From positions 29,180,246-29,244,245 of the forward strand of contig OY979717.1 of the NCBI GenBank assembly GCA_963855995.1: a DNA stretch of 64,000 nucleotides, written 5' to 3'. The notes beneath the pieces were generated by a model that saw only the letters and a list, made by a program, of their open reading frames with translations, had not been told where the DNA came from and searched no databases. Within the stretch, counting starts at the first letter, position 1. Each line of letters begins with the position of its first letter. Positions 1 through 11,706 of this stretch are shown piece by piece. A program made the translations under genes and the position numbers. Origin of the DNA: Muricea muricata (lineage: Eukaryota > Cnidaria > Anthozoa > Malacalcyonacea > Plexauridae).

Positions 1-1285
1 AATCATGTGTTATTCGGTAAAATCTCAAACCTCTCACAAAATGCTATTGTGGTAATATTGATAAGTAACAAAGAAAAACCAAAGAGTCGGGATTTTAAAA
101 ACAATAACCTTTCCGTCGTGTTGTATCGGATATGTACAACCTCGAGACAAAGGCAATAGTTCTATGTCTTATACAACATTGGCACGAATGTCGTAAATGG
201 CTTGTGAAACTCTCAAATTTTATAGATCTATTGACGTAGCAATTTTGAAAATACATCTCATGTAAGACAAGTTAAAGTTCATGCAAACCAAGAGAAATCT
301 GTATCACGTATACAGACTCCATGACTTCTTTTGTGTTTTCTTCATGAATTGTTAAGAGTTTCACAAGTTGTTGTAAATGTTCGCTCCATGCAACCAACAT
401 TCTGTCCCATATTTGATATCTTCATCCTGGCAAAAACTTCCCTCCTTCAAATATCCGCTCGTCTTTCCACGTATATATACAGTTGTAGCAATTGATTCCA
501 ATAAACATATAGTTGTGTTCTGTATCTGAATAAAATTTGTTCGAAATTCGACATACAAGATCAACCAATTATTTTGATAAGCTTCAACAACCCAACGAAT
601 TCTTATCAATATGTACTTTCATAGCATATACCATGAATGATGTAAATCAACAGCTGAGATCAACAGACGTACTCAGGTTTCCCTTCTACATGTCAGATCC
701 GTCGAATTAATCGTAAGTTGCTGATACGAAAGCAATGCACATAACTCTCAAATAAGACATATACGAAGTCAATCATTCTTTATCCGTTGCACTAGTACAT
801 TTCTACATGACTCGTGATTCTGACTGTTTCTGGTCAAAACATCGTAACTTCAATTTCGAATTGAAGTACTGTACAGTTACACAACAGTAACTCGGTGGAA
901 GCCCAAATATCTGGACGTTTTTCATAACCGCACAGGGAAGAATCCAATTAATAGTTTAGTTCTTTATTGACAGTATCTACTTCGAAAACATTCTATGAAT
1001 GTATTAGGTAAGATCAATGAAAGTAGAGTTCCTTTTCCTTCATTTCAGGCAAGCCTTGATGACGCCGTCTCACAGTTACACAACGTTTGAATATGGCATG
1101 TCCCAATTCTCACTCTTTGTACTTCAACTGTGTAATTCATTCATCTCCGCGAGACAAAATTCAGGTGCGAACTGTTCCATTTTTTTTGCAATGCTAACTG
1201 CACTCAACATATGCACTGGAAATTGATCCCAAATAACTGTTTATGATGCAAGGAAATTATGTTTCTAAAATATATTCTTGCTGTA
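1..1285. other. AT-rich non-coding stretch, no gene seen
   Basis: I see no supported gene. Open frames are under 85 codons, lack recognisable domains and overlap each other on both strands. No clear terminal repeats or tandem array were found before the minisatellite that follows. Confidence 0.5.
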
Positions 1286-1441
1286 TGGATTGATCATCCG
1301 TTCGTCTTTGGATTGATCATCCGTTCGTCTTTGGATTGATCTATGGGTTGATCTTTGGATTGATCTTTGGATTGATCTATGGATTGATCTTTGGATTGAT
1401 CTTTGGATTGATCTATGGATTGATCATCCGTTCGTCTTTGG
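1286..1441. repeat. Minisatellite, ~11-bp unit
   Basis: A short tandem array is built from the unit GGATTGATCTT and its variants (GATCTAT, GATCATCCGTTCGTC). It is bordered on both sides by the longer variant GATCATCCGTTCGTCTTTGG, which recurs near 1302, 1319 and 1424. The unit length makes one frame read as Gly-Leu-Ile-Phe/Tyr repeats. That is a product of the repeat and not evidence of a protein. Confidence 0.85.
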
Positions 1442-3180
1442 TCGTATCCAGAAAAAGCATCACTTTATTACGCACGTTGATTATTATCCTGAGAATTATT
1501 TGTAGCGCAAATTTTGGACTCGCGCACTTTTTTGACGTTTCCATACATTGACTTGATGTTTAATTTTCAGACACAGACCAGACTACAGTTTAAGGTTAAT
1601 TTTAACTTTGCATCTTCAGTATCCTTCATCAATATCATTAAATGTTTGTTGTTGCTACTGTCTGGAGAGGACACAGAATGTTGGCCACAGATTGATGTAC
1701 AAGTTTTTAGCGATAAAGAATGGATAAACACTGAGATGTAATCGTCAAGCATCGTTACAAGTTTAAAGTCTTTTTTGTTTATCATACAATAACTACGGTA
1801 GGTTCCTGCTATTTTATAATACAAGTTTTTTTGTAACGCAAGCTTCAATAGATTTGATTTATTTCGCTTACGATATTAAGTTTCCACAAATTCAGACATA
1901 CAAAGTCGCTCGCTCAATGCATGCACGCCGCAAAAAGGGGGCGCTTGAGTAGTCTGGGAGCGAACACGCCCCCTTTTTTTCAAGCGCGCTTTTTTGCCGC
2001 GTACAACACCGACTTGTTGAAATTGCACGACAAATTAAGCAGGACAAAGTTATAATACAACTTCGTTACGTTTGGTTTATCAGATGGTCATCTTTGCACA
2101 ATCGTGAATGTGTTTTCGTAGTTTTCAGAATAAAATATTTCCACATGGGCTTTTAAATAGTTTGTGTAACTTCCTACAACAGCAAATTTTGAGAATACTA
2201 CAACAAAAGGGTTACTCACTAATTTTGTCATCAAAGACGATGAGCAGAATAATCGTTTGGGCGATGAATTAATCTCGTAAAGTCTTTAGTGTATAAAACA
2301 TGAACAATTTTTGTTATTTTATGGCTTTCTGAAACAATATATAACGACCAGTGACACAATTCATTATATTTAGAAATTATCTTTCTGAAATTGTCTTTTA
2401 TTGTCATGACATATCATTACTCACAGCGTATATGTTCAATAGAAAAATCCTTGTTATTATCTTACAGATTATGTAGAATAGGACATCATGCAAATATTTT
2501 GAGAATATGTGGGAAGGGCAGGTGTCTTTCAAACCAGCGTTTCGATCTACGAACAATATTCATGCACGATTCAACGTTAGCTTGTGCTAAGGAAAGGCAT
2601 GGCGTTACTGGTGAACATCTCTGGTTTATATAAAGTAAACACCAGATAAACACAATAAAAAAGAGCTGTACTATTATTGAAAAGCTCGAAAGAAAAGTAA
2701 TGAAAAGATTTTTCATAGCGCGAAAAGAAAATTGTATTCAAGTCTAATAAGGTTTAGAAAATTGCTTGTGTTTTATAACATTTTGAAAACAGCCTCGATA
2801 GCAAAGGAACTGGTACGAGGACTGGAAAGCTTTAATCGCTAATTTAATCATTCACATATATTAAAAACTGTAACTGAATCGTGACTCTTTCTTTAGGAAA
2901 TTTAAATTGTTGATTTGAATCTTATGGTTATATTTTTTTCTTCATGCGAAAGCTTTTCCATTTTTAACACTCGTGTAATTTAAATGCTGATCAGCTGATG
3001 CAATTATATACAGTTTATATATGTACCAATAAACACAATTTCAAAAGATTTTTGCCCAGTGAAGCAAACCCAAAATATAGTATTAGCTCATTATGAACGC
3101 TTTGAAGTTCGGTAAGTTTCCAGGCCATGTCACTCGTGTACTCGTTTACTTACGTCTGTCCAGGCGGATGAACAGAAAGG
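1442..3180. other. AT-rich intergenic DNA with one small inverted repeat
   Basis: No gene is supported. At about 1925-2003 a GC-rich imperfect inverted repeat stands out from the AT-rich surroundings. Its left side reads GCCGCAAAAAGGGGGCGCTT and its right side ends AAGCGCGCTTTTTTGCCGCG. It could be a small MITE or a structured non-coding element. Nothing else in the stretch was recognised. Confidence 0.45.
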
Positions 3181-3383
3181 CAGTGGCGGATCCAGGGTAA
3201 GTCAAAATAAATTATAGCAGCTCAATTTTAAATTCAAAATAACTTTATAACAATGTCATAGGTTATGAATTTCAAAAGAATAAAATCTAACCAATGAAGT
3301 TGCTTTGAAGGTATTTTAAAATGTAAATATATCCTAGAATGAGCTGTGGTAATTTATTTTGACTTACGCTAGATCCGTCACTG
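3181..3383. mobile_element. hAT-type MITE, copy 1
   Basis: A 203-bp element with terminal inverted repeats of about 34 bp begins CAGTGGCGGATCCAGGGTAA and ends with the imperfect reverse complement finishing CCGTCACTG. The CAGTGGCGGATC end is a familiar hAT-type terminus. Flanks read cagaaagg (3173-3180) and cagaaaga (3384-3391), a near-perfect 8-bp duplication as expected for hAT elements. A second copy lies at 28692-28894 inside the Kolobok element. There is no coding capacity, so it would need a transposase supplied in trans. Confidence 0.9.
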
Positions 3384-4627
3384 CAGAAAGATATCCACAA
3401 CGATAAGTACAAGCTTCTGCTGATTATATACCTTCTCACCTGAGACCTGTATCTGACAAAGACATTGGCAAATGTTGGTATTCCACAGCCTTCGTAACTT
3501 CAGTATAATCTGTCACAGATCGGACTTTTAGATGTCGCTGCCAAGTTGTTCAAAAAATTCAAGCTCAACCTCTTCCTGTACACACACAAAAGCTGTAAAC
3601 GTTTCTGAAAAAAATCTTAAAACAGTTTCCAACGTAACCTAATAATGATGGGAGGAAGTCTATAATTCACAATTCATCATTTTCATAAATGAAACAAACT
3701 GCCCCCCCCTGTATGTGGTAGAGCAGTAATGGTGATCAGAAAGAGAAGAGGGACATATATGCATGACATTAATTTTATTTCTAAATAAAGCAAGAACTCA
3801 AGTTTCGTCGAAATTACCGGGTACCGAAATAACGAGATGAACAATTTATTAAAAAATGTGTTTAAATGAGGAATATATAAACAGTATAATCGAGATTAGA
3901 TGTAAAATAACATATAATGCCCTGATATTTCGATAATCCCCTGAGCCATGTTCTTAAAGTGTTGTAAATTAAGGTTATTGGCACATTGCTTGATATATCT
4001 AATGCTTCTTAAAGAGGTCCCTGCAGTTATCTGAAATTTCTGGTATTTTATGCAATTATAGCTTTCAGCCAAATTTACATTGGAACACTTAAAGTAGAGC
4101 AATACGACGTTTTGCAGGAAAATTTGAAAGTCTTCAGCTGTTTATATACGATTGAAATTGTGCAGTATTTTTGCTGTCATGGCAGCCATGTTATCCTCTG
4201 CACTTTCATTACCTTTTTTTTTCTGCATTAATCGACAGTACCCTTATTTTTCTTTAGTGAATTTTTTATTTTCCACTGAAAATTTATGAGCTATAGGAAT
4301 ATAACATACTCAATTTTAACGTCCAGTATACAAATACGTTTTTGACCTATTCTGAAAAATATAGGCAGTTTCACTGAAATAGAAAATAGCGTATTCTGTC
4401 TTAAAAAAATCAAAGCAACTAGCCGGAACTGTTTTAAATTAACAAATTTTGTTTGGCCCCAAAAATTCCACGCAAGGAACGTTAAATCGCTTTGATCTAT
4501 ACAAATATTTTTTCAAACTGTACTCTGACTGTAGAGAGCCACCTTGAATCAAACCACTCTCTCGAATTCTTGAAATCCAGGGGATAAATTAAAGGTGTCA
4601 TAACCCGTCTTGCTGGGCTGTCAAGGA
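3384..4627. other. 3' flank of the NACHT gene, no gene seen
   Basis: AT-rich sequence without a supported ORF, lying downstream of the minus-strand NACHT gene. It probably holds that gene's 3' untranslated region. A TTTATT (AATAAA on the minus strand) near 4267-4272 is a possible polyadenylation signal, about 360 bases after the stop. This is weak evidence because such hexamers are frequent in AT-rich DNA. Confidence 0.35.
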
Positions 4628-7600
4628 TTATGACGTCAGTGCAGTTGGTCTATATTGTACCTTATGCCTGTAATGCTGTGGCCAGTGCAAATGATATTTT
4701 CCAAACATACCATTGTAATAGTTTATGATAAGGGTCTGAACTTCGTGACTATAAAAAACTGAAGTTGCTTGCCTGCCAAGTGTAATAAGTGCATTTTCTT
4801 TTGTACGTAGGCAGATTAGTTGCATGTCATCAGAACGGATCAGCGATTGAAAATTTGCTACTCGACTTACTATGCTAATCAAATTTTCATCGTCAAGAAA
4901 ACAGATTGTTTTAGTTCGGCCATCGCTATCAAAATCGCAAATCTTTAGAAAAGATCCTGAAAGTTCATAGAAACTGAGCATATCCTCCTCATTATTGCGA
5001 AAGATAACTATCTTAGTTGCATGTGGTGAAAATCTGGCCAATTCTATATATTCTGCATTGTTCAGCGAATGCACAGTTGTGTTATCTCTTATTATGGAAA
5101 GAACACCCTCCTGTAAATTCTTTACTGCGACATCGTGCTTGCTGCTGCAAGCCAAAACTTCTTGATTTTCTGACAACGCAGTAGTTGACATAACCTGCAG
5201 TGTACGGCTGTCAATGAAACTGACTTTTGTTTTTCCGACACAAGCTACTAAAAAATCTGAAACAGATTCGCAACATTTGATTGCCTCATCTAGTTTACGC
5301 CTCAACGGTTTCTTGCCATCTATCGTCATTAGAACTTTCGACATCTCTACATTCCACATTTCTATATTTTCCTCTACGGTTACAAGGAAAATACCATTTT
5401 TCAAAACGGCGAATGCAAGAACATTCTCATGGTCATTTGATATCAACGAAGTCAAATCGGAAGTATTTCGTTTTGAAAGTTTGCGTGACGACTGAAAGTG
5501 TTGATAAAAAAATTTACCGTCAAATGAAATATTTCCAGGTACAATATTTGTACTCTGCAATTCCAGATTATTTGAATATAAAATTACTTCTAATTTTTCA
5601 TGCACAATTTTGCACCCCCAATCGATGTTAGAGGCATTTATACTAAGCAACCTTAAAAGATCTAAATACACCGATTGTGGCATGATTTGCGAGGTAATTG
5701 TAGCCTCCAAACTTTGGCGCCGTTTTGTACTAGCTGGGAAAATGAATTGTACATTAGGTGAAAAAAATGTTAAACCTAATCCGTTAATGTCGAATGAACA
5801 CAAACTACCTGCAATTGAAACAAACCAAGAATCTGATTTGTAACCTTTTAACGATACAAAATTACTATGCTCAGATAGTTCATTTAGATATCCTTCAAGC
5901 ACAATTCTCTTATTAAATTTATAATTTTTTTGAACGTCAAACACTGTGACAGCTGCTAACTGTGACGGCTGTTGACATGTGTCAGCGACAACTGCAAGAT
6001 AATTTCCACTGGTGGAAAAACTAAGAGAAAGGGCAGATTCTTTTAATTCAATACGATCAATGCACGAACTACTTTCCAAGTTCCAAACATGCAAATAAGT
6101 GGCACCACTACATCCTGTAATCATAATCGTTTTGTTTGGAGAGAAACAACAGCAGGTAAAGAAAAGTGGTGAAGAAAAATTTGTCTTAAAAGAGAATGGG
6201 CCTGGCTGCAATGACCCATCAGCCAAAACTAGAACCTGATCAAGTCTACCCGGCAATATTTTGTCGTGAATAGGATGAAACGCAATGCAGCTACACGAAA
6301 TTTCTTCCCTTGCAAAGGGCTTGGTCCATATTACCTCCAGGGGTTCTAGTGTAATTAACTTTACAACACCTGATTCAAAGCACAATACAACATAATTGAG
6401 CTTGGTATGAACGTCAGCGGAACGCACTACCTCTTTCCCCTTGGACAACATCAATCTCCGACATTTCTCATGTAAATTGTCTTCAAATATTTCAAACCTA
6501 GGAATTTTAGGGTAGAAACGCGATAATAATTTCAATGCTTCAGAACTTACCTCTCCAATTTCATACGTCATTAGTTGATGCAAAAAATCATAACAGGCAT
6601 AGGTCTCAAATTTATCAGCGCTTACTGAATCCATAATAACAATTACTTCTTGTAATGCATCTGCAACTTTATTTTCAGGTTGCATTCTTAACATATCTGC
6701 AATTTTTTTGGCAAATAAATGTTGAGAGCCTTGCGAAGAAACACAACGACAAATAATTTCTAAATTCTTTAAGTAGTCATTTAAGTACGAGTTAACATCA
6801 TACTCAATCATATGGAAAAACCCATTCCGCAGAGCGTACCTACTAACGTCGGTCAGCTTAGACGGGTCAAGGTCAGTGCTACCTTTCAACAGATGATCAA
6901 AGCAGTTGGCACATTGTTTCGCTAAAACATCGTGCCCACGTTTCTCAACAATTTGGAAGTGATGATATTCCCCATTAACCACCCAGTCCTTGACGGATTT
7001 ATGGAAGAAACTGACGTGACTGTCAATAATAGTGAAAAGTAAGGAAATACAATTCCTTACCTTCGCTACATTTCTTCTCTGACTAGCTGTTTCTCTTTTA
7101 ACACCTAAAATACCAACAACAAAATCGAGGGGTAGCGGCTCCTTGGCAGCTACCATTGCACTCAACAAAGACAAAAATGCATCTTCACTAATGTTTAAAA
7201 CTGTTGTACACTCTTTCTCAAGTCTTTCGAAATAATTTTTAAACAAATCGTTCAGATCAGTAGGAAAATTTTCATGATTTCCCTCTTTCTTATAACAATC
7301 AAAAATGTAGAATGCATAGAGCATAAGACCATCAGATCTTGACGTCAACTCCGTAATAAGGCTTTGACTCGATGCTATTTCAAGAGATGATAGCTTGGTT
7401 TCAAAAAAAATCTTCAAATCGTTTTTGTTGTTTTCGTCATCTTTTTTTAGATACAAAGGATTTAAACGTTGGAATTTGTCAACGATATTTTTTTGCGGTC
7501 TTGTAGTGATAAGAAATCGAAAAAAATCAGGCAGTTTATGTAAATGAGTAGCTATCAAATCAACCAATTCACTACGTTCCTCCCAATCACAACTTTCATC

Positions 7601-8962
7601 AACACCATCTATCACAAACAGAATGTTTTTGCCGCGATCCTTAACATAAGCAAGAGGTTCTTTTAAAAGTATCGTAAACAAACTCTCAATGTTCAATTCA
7701 TTGAGATTTTTACCCCCCAAGTTGCGCGATAATTGATTGCAAAGAGCTTTCTTGTAATCAGGTAACACATTGCTAATTTGAAAAGCTAATGACTGGAGAA
7801 GGATTTTAGGATTATTGTAACGATCGTTCTTATAACTAATGAAATGACATCCGGCAAGCTGTTCATGTAATCGTTTGCAAACAACTGCAGCAATCACTGA
7901 CTTTCCCATCCCGGCTTCACCAGTAATTATAAATGCACGATTGTCAGACTCATCATCATTGAACCATTGATTAACTTGATTAAGTACCCATTCACGAGTA
8001 CCCTGAACAAATCTGTCACACAATATCTTTATTTCTGCAGTAAAATCACAGCAAGCAATTTTTCTTAAAACTTTATCAGATTTATTGGACTCTGCACCCG
8101 ACGCGAGTTGAGGGCGAGATCCATCCTGTTCTACTTGGCTGTCTTCACTAAACTTACATCTCTTCTGTTCTTCATCAGTATTTGTTAAGGGACGCTTGCT
8201 TCCTTTTTGACCTACGTGTAACTTCTCACCTGATTGATGAGTGTTCTTGTGATCTTCACTCGCATCATCTCCACGTTTGTCTAAAATGTTCTTTATTACA
8301 TGCACCTCTTTCTGTAACTCTTCAACCTTTTCTCTCGTCTCACTACTAATTTCCAAATTTTTTTTCATCATTGTTTCAAACCTTTCTATATCACTGACAA
8401 TTAATTTCCACTCATTCACTACTCGTTCTACAACCTCCTTTAGACATTCCTCAGCCTTCATTTGGTCAATTTCTTCCTGACCTACTCCAAAACTGACTAA
8501 GATACGACTTATTTTATTCCAGTAGTGTTCAAAATCTTTCGTAGTGATTCCGGTTTCAGTTATATGAGCATGTAAGTCATTGCGAAACAACCTAATCCGA
8601 ACAATGTTTGCCTCACGTGAATTATCACTAGCATTTGGCTCCTTATCCCAACCCGTAGAAGGAGCAATAAGGCCACATATATTCCTCAGAAGGACAGACA
8701 ACAAGGTTATATCGAAATTACTAATATCTGGGATATTTGGTGGCGTCGGATAGAGTTTATCCCATTGAGTTTGGTTTATTATCTTCTTACCTTTAAGATG
8801 AACAAGGGTGGATGTATTTGCGGCTAATACTGTCTGTATGGTTTTACCTGTGTGGCATTGCTGAAAGACGATTCTCATTGCTTCAGTTCCACCGTCTATA
8901 AGCAACCTTACCAGTTTAAACCAATTGCTTTTTTCGGGTGACCAATCAAGAACAGAGGCCAT
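4628..8962 (-). CDS. DZIP3-type HEPN / NACHT ATPase / beta-propeller protein (NLR-like innate immune receptor)
   Basis: One uninterrupted 1444-codon frame. The start is well placed: GACCATGG gives a strong Kozak context and an upstream in-frame ATG is absent. Residues about 1-190 resemble the DZIP3-like HEPN domain common in cnidarian and mollusc proteins, including LFRNDLHAH with the HEPN R-x5-H pair at R127 and H133. A predicted coiled coil follows (about 165-235), then a charged linker. The NACHT core has Walker A GEAGMGKS (348-355), Walker B FVIDGVDES (449-457) and a sensor-like ITTRPQ (485-490). After a helical middle, residues about 890-1430 contain degenerate WD40-like blades (SPNKTIMITG, HVWNLE, SFSTSGNYLAVV). 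By family knowledge such proteins are cytosolic STAND ATPases that oligomerise on sensing. The ligand and effector action are not visible. A nuclease role for HEPN is inference. Lack of introns is unusual for an animal gene this long and may point to a retrogene or expansion family. Confidence 0.93.
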   Translation of the reverse strand: MASVLDWSPEKSNWFKLVRLLIDGGTEAMRIVFQQCHTGKTIQTVLAANTSTLVHLKGKKIINQTQWDKLYPTPPNIPDISNFDITLLSVLLRNICGLIAPSTGWDKEPNASDNSREANIVRIRLFRNDLHAHITETGITTKDFEHYWNKISRILVSFGVGQEEIDQMKAEECLKEVVERVVNEWKLIVSDIERFETMMKKNLEISSETREKVEELQKEVHVIKNILDKRGDDASEDHKNTHQSGEKLHVGQKGSKRPLTNTDEEQKRCKFSEDSQVEQDGSRPQLASGAESNKSDKVLRKIACCDFTAEIKILCDRFVQGTREWVLNQVNQWFNDDESDNRAFIITGEAGMGKSVIAAVVCKRLHEQLAGCHFISYKNDRYNNPKILLQSLAFQISNVLPDYKKALCNQLSRNLGGKNLNELNIESLFTILLKEPLAYVKDRGKNILFVIDGVDESCDWEERSELVDLIATHLHKLPDFFRFLITTRPQKNIVDKFQRLNPLYLKKDDENNKNDLKIFFETKLSSLEIASSQSLITELTSRSDGLMLYAFYIFDCYKKEGNHENFPTDLNDLFKNYFERLEKECTTVLNISEDAFLSLLSAMVAAKEPLPLDFVVGILGVKRETASQRRNVAKVRNCISLLFTIIDSHVSFFHKSVKDWVVNGEYHHFQIVEKRGHDVLAKQCANCFDHLLKGSTDLDPSKLTDVSRYALRNGFFHMIEYDVNSYLNDYLKNLEIICRCVSSQGSQHLFAKKIADMLRMQPENKVADALQEVIVIMDSVSADKFETYACYDFLHQLMTYEIGEVSSEALKLLSRFYPKIPRFEIFEDNLHEKCRRLMLSKGKEVVRSADVHTKLNYVVLCFESGVVKLITLEPLEVIWTKPFAREEISCSCIAFHPIHDKILPGRLDQVLVLADGSLQPGPFSFKTNFSSPLFFTCCCFSPNKTIMITGCSGATYLHVWNLESSSCIDRIELKESALSLSFSTSGNYLAVVADTCQQPSQLAAVTVFDVQKNYKFNKRIVLEGYLNELSEHSNFVSLKGYKSDSWFVSIAGSLCSFDINGLGLTFFSPNVQFIFPASTKRRQSLEATITSQIMPQSVYLDLLRLLSINASNIDWGCKIVHEKLEVILYSNNLELQSTNIVPGNISFDGKFFYQHFQSSRKLSKRNTSDLTSLISNDHENVLAFAVLKNGIFLVTVEENIEMWNVEMSKVLMTIDGKKPLRRKLDEAIKCCESVSDFLVACVGKTKVSFIDSRTLQVMSTTALSENQEVLACSSKHDVAVKNLQEGVLSIIRDNTTVHSLNNAEYIELARFSPHATKIVIFRNNEEDMLSFYELSGSFLKICDFDSDGRTKTICFLDDENLISIVSRVANFQSLIRSDDMQLICLRTKENALITLGRQATSVFYSHEVQTLIINYYNGMFGKYHLHWPQHYRHKVQYRPTALTS

Positions 8963-10224
8963 GGTCGTCTAGCAAATGAGATACAAACACATGTATTTAT
9001 ATGTGTGTATAAACATGAAACTAATGACAAAAACACCCTTTCACTACACAATGTGTCCCAAAAAAATCCCATCGCCAAACTTTAGGGTTTATTTTTCGAA
9101 ATCAAAACACGGTCTATAAATAGCTATTATCTTGTGAAAGTCTACAACGACATTAATTTTGTTCTTCTGTGAATTTTAGGGTGAAAATATCGAAACATGT
9201 GATTTCTGTATTAATCCAAGGAAGCAAGACCAAAATTCTGACTTGTCCAAGTTTTGCCTAATTTATTAACTTAAATTTGCATCGTAAGATTGTTTGACAT
9301 AACACATTTACGCCCCAAAAGTACGCCTTTTCAAAGGCAGTTCAAAGGTGATGTCACATGCGAGCAGCAGGATAAGAAATTCAAATTCCGACTCTGTGTT
9401 TTTATTAATTTTTGTCACTTAAAGTTAGATTTTTCGATATAATTTTATCATTAAAGGGTTCCTAATGTTTTGATGATCGTTTTGGTGGTTATTTGGCGAA
9501 GTTTCGACAAAAATTGGCGAATTTTTACAAGTAAATGATTGTTATGGCGTCAAAACTAAGCGAGAAGTTACGCTACGCATTGGTCTGGCGATTATGAATC
9601 ACTACAGCAATTTGTAAGGGGACGACCTAAGCCTTTAAGGAGTTTGGTTACAACCTGGTGGAGACAGAAAAATTTTTACATTCGATAATACACTATATTA
9701 TGGAAAAAGTGTAAGAATGTTCTATGCCTTGATGGCGATAAAACGAGTGGGATTATGCAAAGTTGTGCAGACTGACGCGTCTTTTCGAGCAACCTATACA
9801 TCAGACGCGCGAGCATAGAATCGATTGATGTTTCTGAAACTCTGGGAGATCTCCAACAAGGTCAGTTAGGAAATTCAGAGGAAATTCCGGCACTTACAAA
9901 TTTTTATGGATAAACATAATGTCCAGAGCAACGCAACAGTGAAGGCAAGTATTAAAACGGAATATAGTCATATGATAACTTCAGAGATAAAAACAAATAA
10001 TCAATAAATGATATCTCCTTTGTATCAAATGAGTGCGCAAGTCTTATTAATGGTCATATTGGTCCTGGTATAGACAATGCACCGGAACTACGTAATGAAT
10101 CAAACGGATTTCAACATTGCAATCATGAAGAACCGACGAGAATTGTCGGAAACAACAGGGAAACTCTTCTATGTATTAATAACAGCGTTGAACACGTTGA
10201 AAAAGCAACTTTTACGCAAAAGTA
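8963..10224. other. NACHT gene upstream region and unrecognised remnants
   Basis: The first few hundred bases above 8962 should hold the promoter of the minus-strand NACHT gene. I see no convincing TATA element. Around 9544-9720 the plus strand has a short broken frame beginning MASKLSEKLRYALVW that looks like transposase or retroelement debris but cannot be assigned. From about 9800 the sequence may already belong to the decayed LINE that becomes recognisable at 10225. Confidence 0.35.
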
Positions 10225-11125
10225 GTGGCATCTAAAACGGTCATGCTAAATACTTGCAAAATGACTGACGGTTCTAATGTTAATAAAATCACAAAAAATA
10301 AAAACACTATATCATTAGAAGAACTTAAATTATCTAAGGCTCCTGAGGATGGGCTCATCGGCGTTGAACGTAAGCGCATCAAAACGAAGAAATTTTTCTT
10401 AACCGGAATAGCGGAAAATTTGGAAGAGAGCCAAATCTGATCTTACCTCGAGAAGGAAAGATAACTCCTAGGAACATAAAAATTTTTCCTAGTAGACGTA
10501 AAGGAGCTATGTCAGCTAAAGTTCACATTTTTTTCAAGGCGTGTTTGTACGTGCAAAAAGAACATTTTTGGCCTAAATATGTGAAATGCAAGCCTTGGCA
10601 ATCAAAAGATGCCTGAAACGGAAATTAAACGTAGCCCAGAACGGGAATTATTCAATCTTTGTGCAATGGCTATTATACCAGTAGCTACAAATTACATTGC
10701 GCAATCATAGATACAAATCAGTGCAAAGAAATAGTGATATTGCCTTTTCTATTGCATTTAGTACTCGAAATCCTCATAACCCGATTCTAATTAAAAGACA
10801 GGCACCTATTCCAAGTCATAGACCTGTGGCCTCAATTAAATCACTCCCTAATGTTATGGTTCTCAATGCAAGATTAATCTTTAACGAAGTTGACGAATAA
10901 AGGCAAATATTGATAACTATAAATCAGAAACATTGTTTGTAACGGAAACGTGGTTAACCAAAAGTATCCCAAACGAAGCAGTTAACAATAGTGGTTTCAA
11001 TGTTTTTAGGAAAGACAGAACGGTACGTAGTACGTGGAGGAGGCGTAGCAATTTATATTAAAGATGATATTCCAGTAAAAACTAGATCCGATCTTAATAG
11101 CTCAACTGTAGAATGCTTGTGGATG
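10225..11125 (+). pseudogene. Decayed LINE: ORF1 C-terminus and AP-type endonuclease fragment
   Basis: Plus-strand frames with many breaks carry two pieces of a non-LTR retrotransposon. About 10365-10610 reads as the end of an ORF1-type protein (FFLTGIAENLEES, then after a stop PRNIKIFPSRRKGAMSAKVH and HFWPKYVKCKPW). This resembles the ORF1 tail of cnidarian CR1/L2-like LINEs. About 10860-11125 carries endonuclease motifs: a start region around NARLIFNEVDE, then VTETWL near 10940 and GGGVAIYIKDDIPV near 11035. These match the apurinic-endonuclease domain of LINEs. Several stops and frame changes separate them and no reverse transcriptase follows, because the copy stops near 11125. It is a dead 3'-truncated or interrupted copy. 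Clade assignment is tentative. Confidence 0.7.
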
Positions 11126-11197
11126 TGATGTCATTTCATTAGTCATAACATCATCCCTCGGACAAAATCGCGATAAAACCTCTCGCCGAGTACTGAG

Positions 11198-11270
11198 TTC
11201 GCGGTTGCGCAGTGGTAGGGCGCTTGTCTAGAAAACAAGAGGTCGCAGGTTCGAGCCCCGCTAGAGAATC
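11198..11270 (+). tRNA. tRNA-like sequence (SINE head or tRNA pseudogene)
   Basis: The sequence has a D-arm-like GCGCAGTGGTAGGGCGC, an anticodon-arm-like CTTGTCTAGAAAACAAG with loop CTAGAAA, and a B-box GGTTCGAGCCC followed by CCGC. If read as a tRNA the anticodon would be AGA. However, a serine tRNA should have a long variable arm, and the acceptor ends (GTTCGCG and AGAGAATC) do not pair. It is therefore more likely a tRNA-derived SINE head or a decayed tRNA than a working gene. Confidence 0.45.
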
Positions 11271-11286
11271 AGAATTTTTCTCAGTA

Positions 11287-11706
11287 TTAATTAAAGCTTA
11301 AGAACACATACACATCATATACCAACCTTATAATGTTAAAACTCCCATTGCTGCATTTCGCTAAGTGTTCACTGACACTTAACTGTCTATACTTCTCATG
11401 CTTTATTTGTTCTTTATGTGGTGTGACTCTGTTCCGTAAGTGTTCCCTTTGGCCAACATAAAAGCAGTGACATTTTGGACATATGATCACATATATAATG
11501 TATCTTGACTTGCATGTCATCTCAGATTTAACCTGCCATCTTTTGCCGTCCTTAAAGTTTATGTCATGCCCAGTTATTAAGATGTCGCATGTCCCGCATT
11601 TTGATTCGTCACATTTTGATACATTTTTAATTGAACGTTCTGATGAAAATTCTGTCCGAGTGAGTAATTTTTTAAGATTTTTTGGCTGACGTCTACTTAC
11701 AATTAT
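11287..11706 (-). pseudogene. Penelope-like element, 3' part with GIY-YIG domain (minus copy, piece 1)
   Basis: The minus strand reads the GIY-YIG endonuclease end of a Penelope-like retroelement: IIYVIICPKCHCFYVGQ supplies the IYV and YVG signature and is followed by LRNRV and the conserved EHLAKC. The zinc-binding KCGTC-type segment lies just upstream on the minus strand (plus-strand 11570-11600). It is nearly the reverse complement of the plus-strand copy at about 16020-16430. The copy is cut at 11706 by a foldback transposon and continues at 14057. Frame breaks make it non-functional. Confidence 0.8.

Noticed and set aside
1336-1551. ORF with Gly-Leu-Ile-Phe/Tyr repeats
   Set aside because: It follows the 11-bp minisatellite and has no start context or homology. 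The apparent membrane-like repeats come from the DNA repeat.
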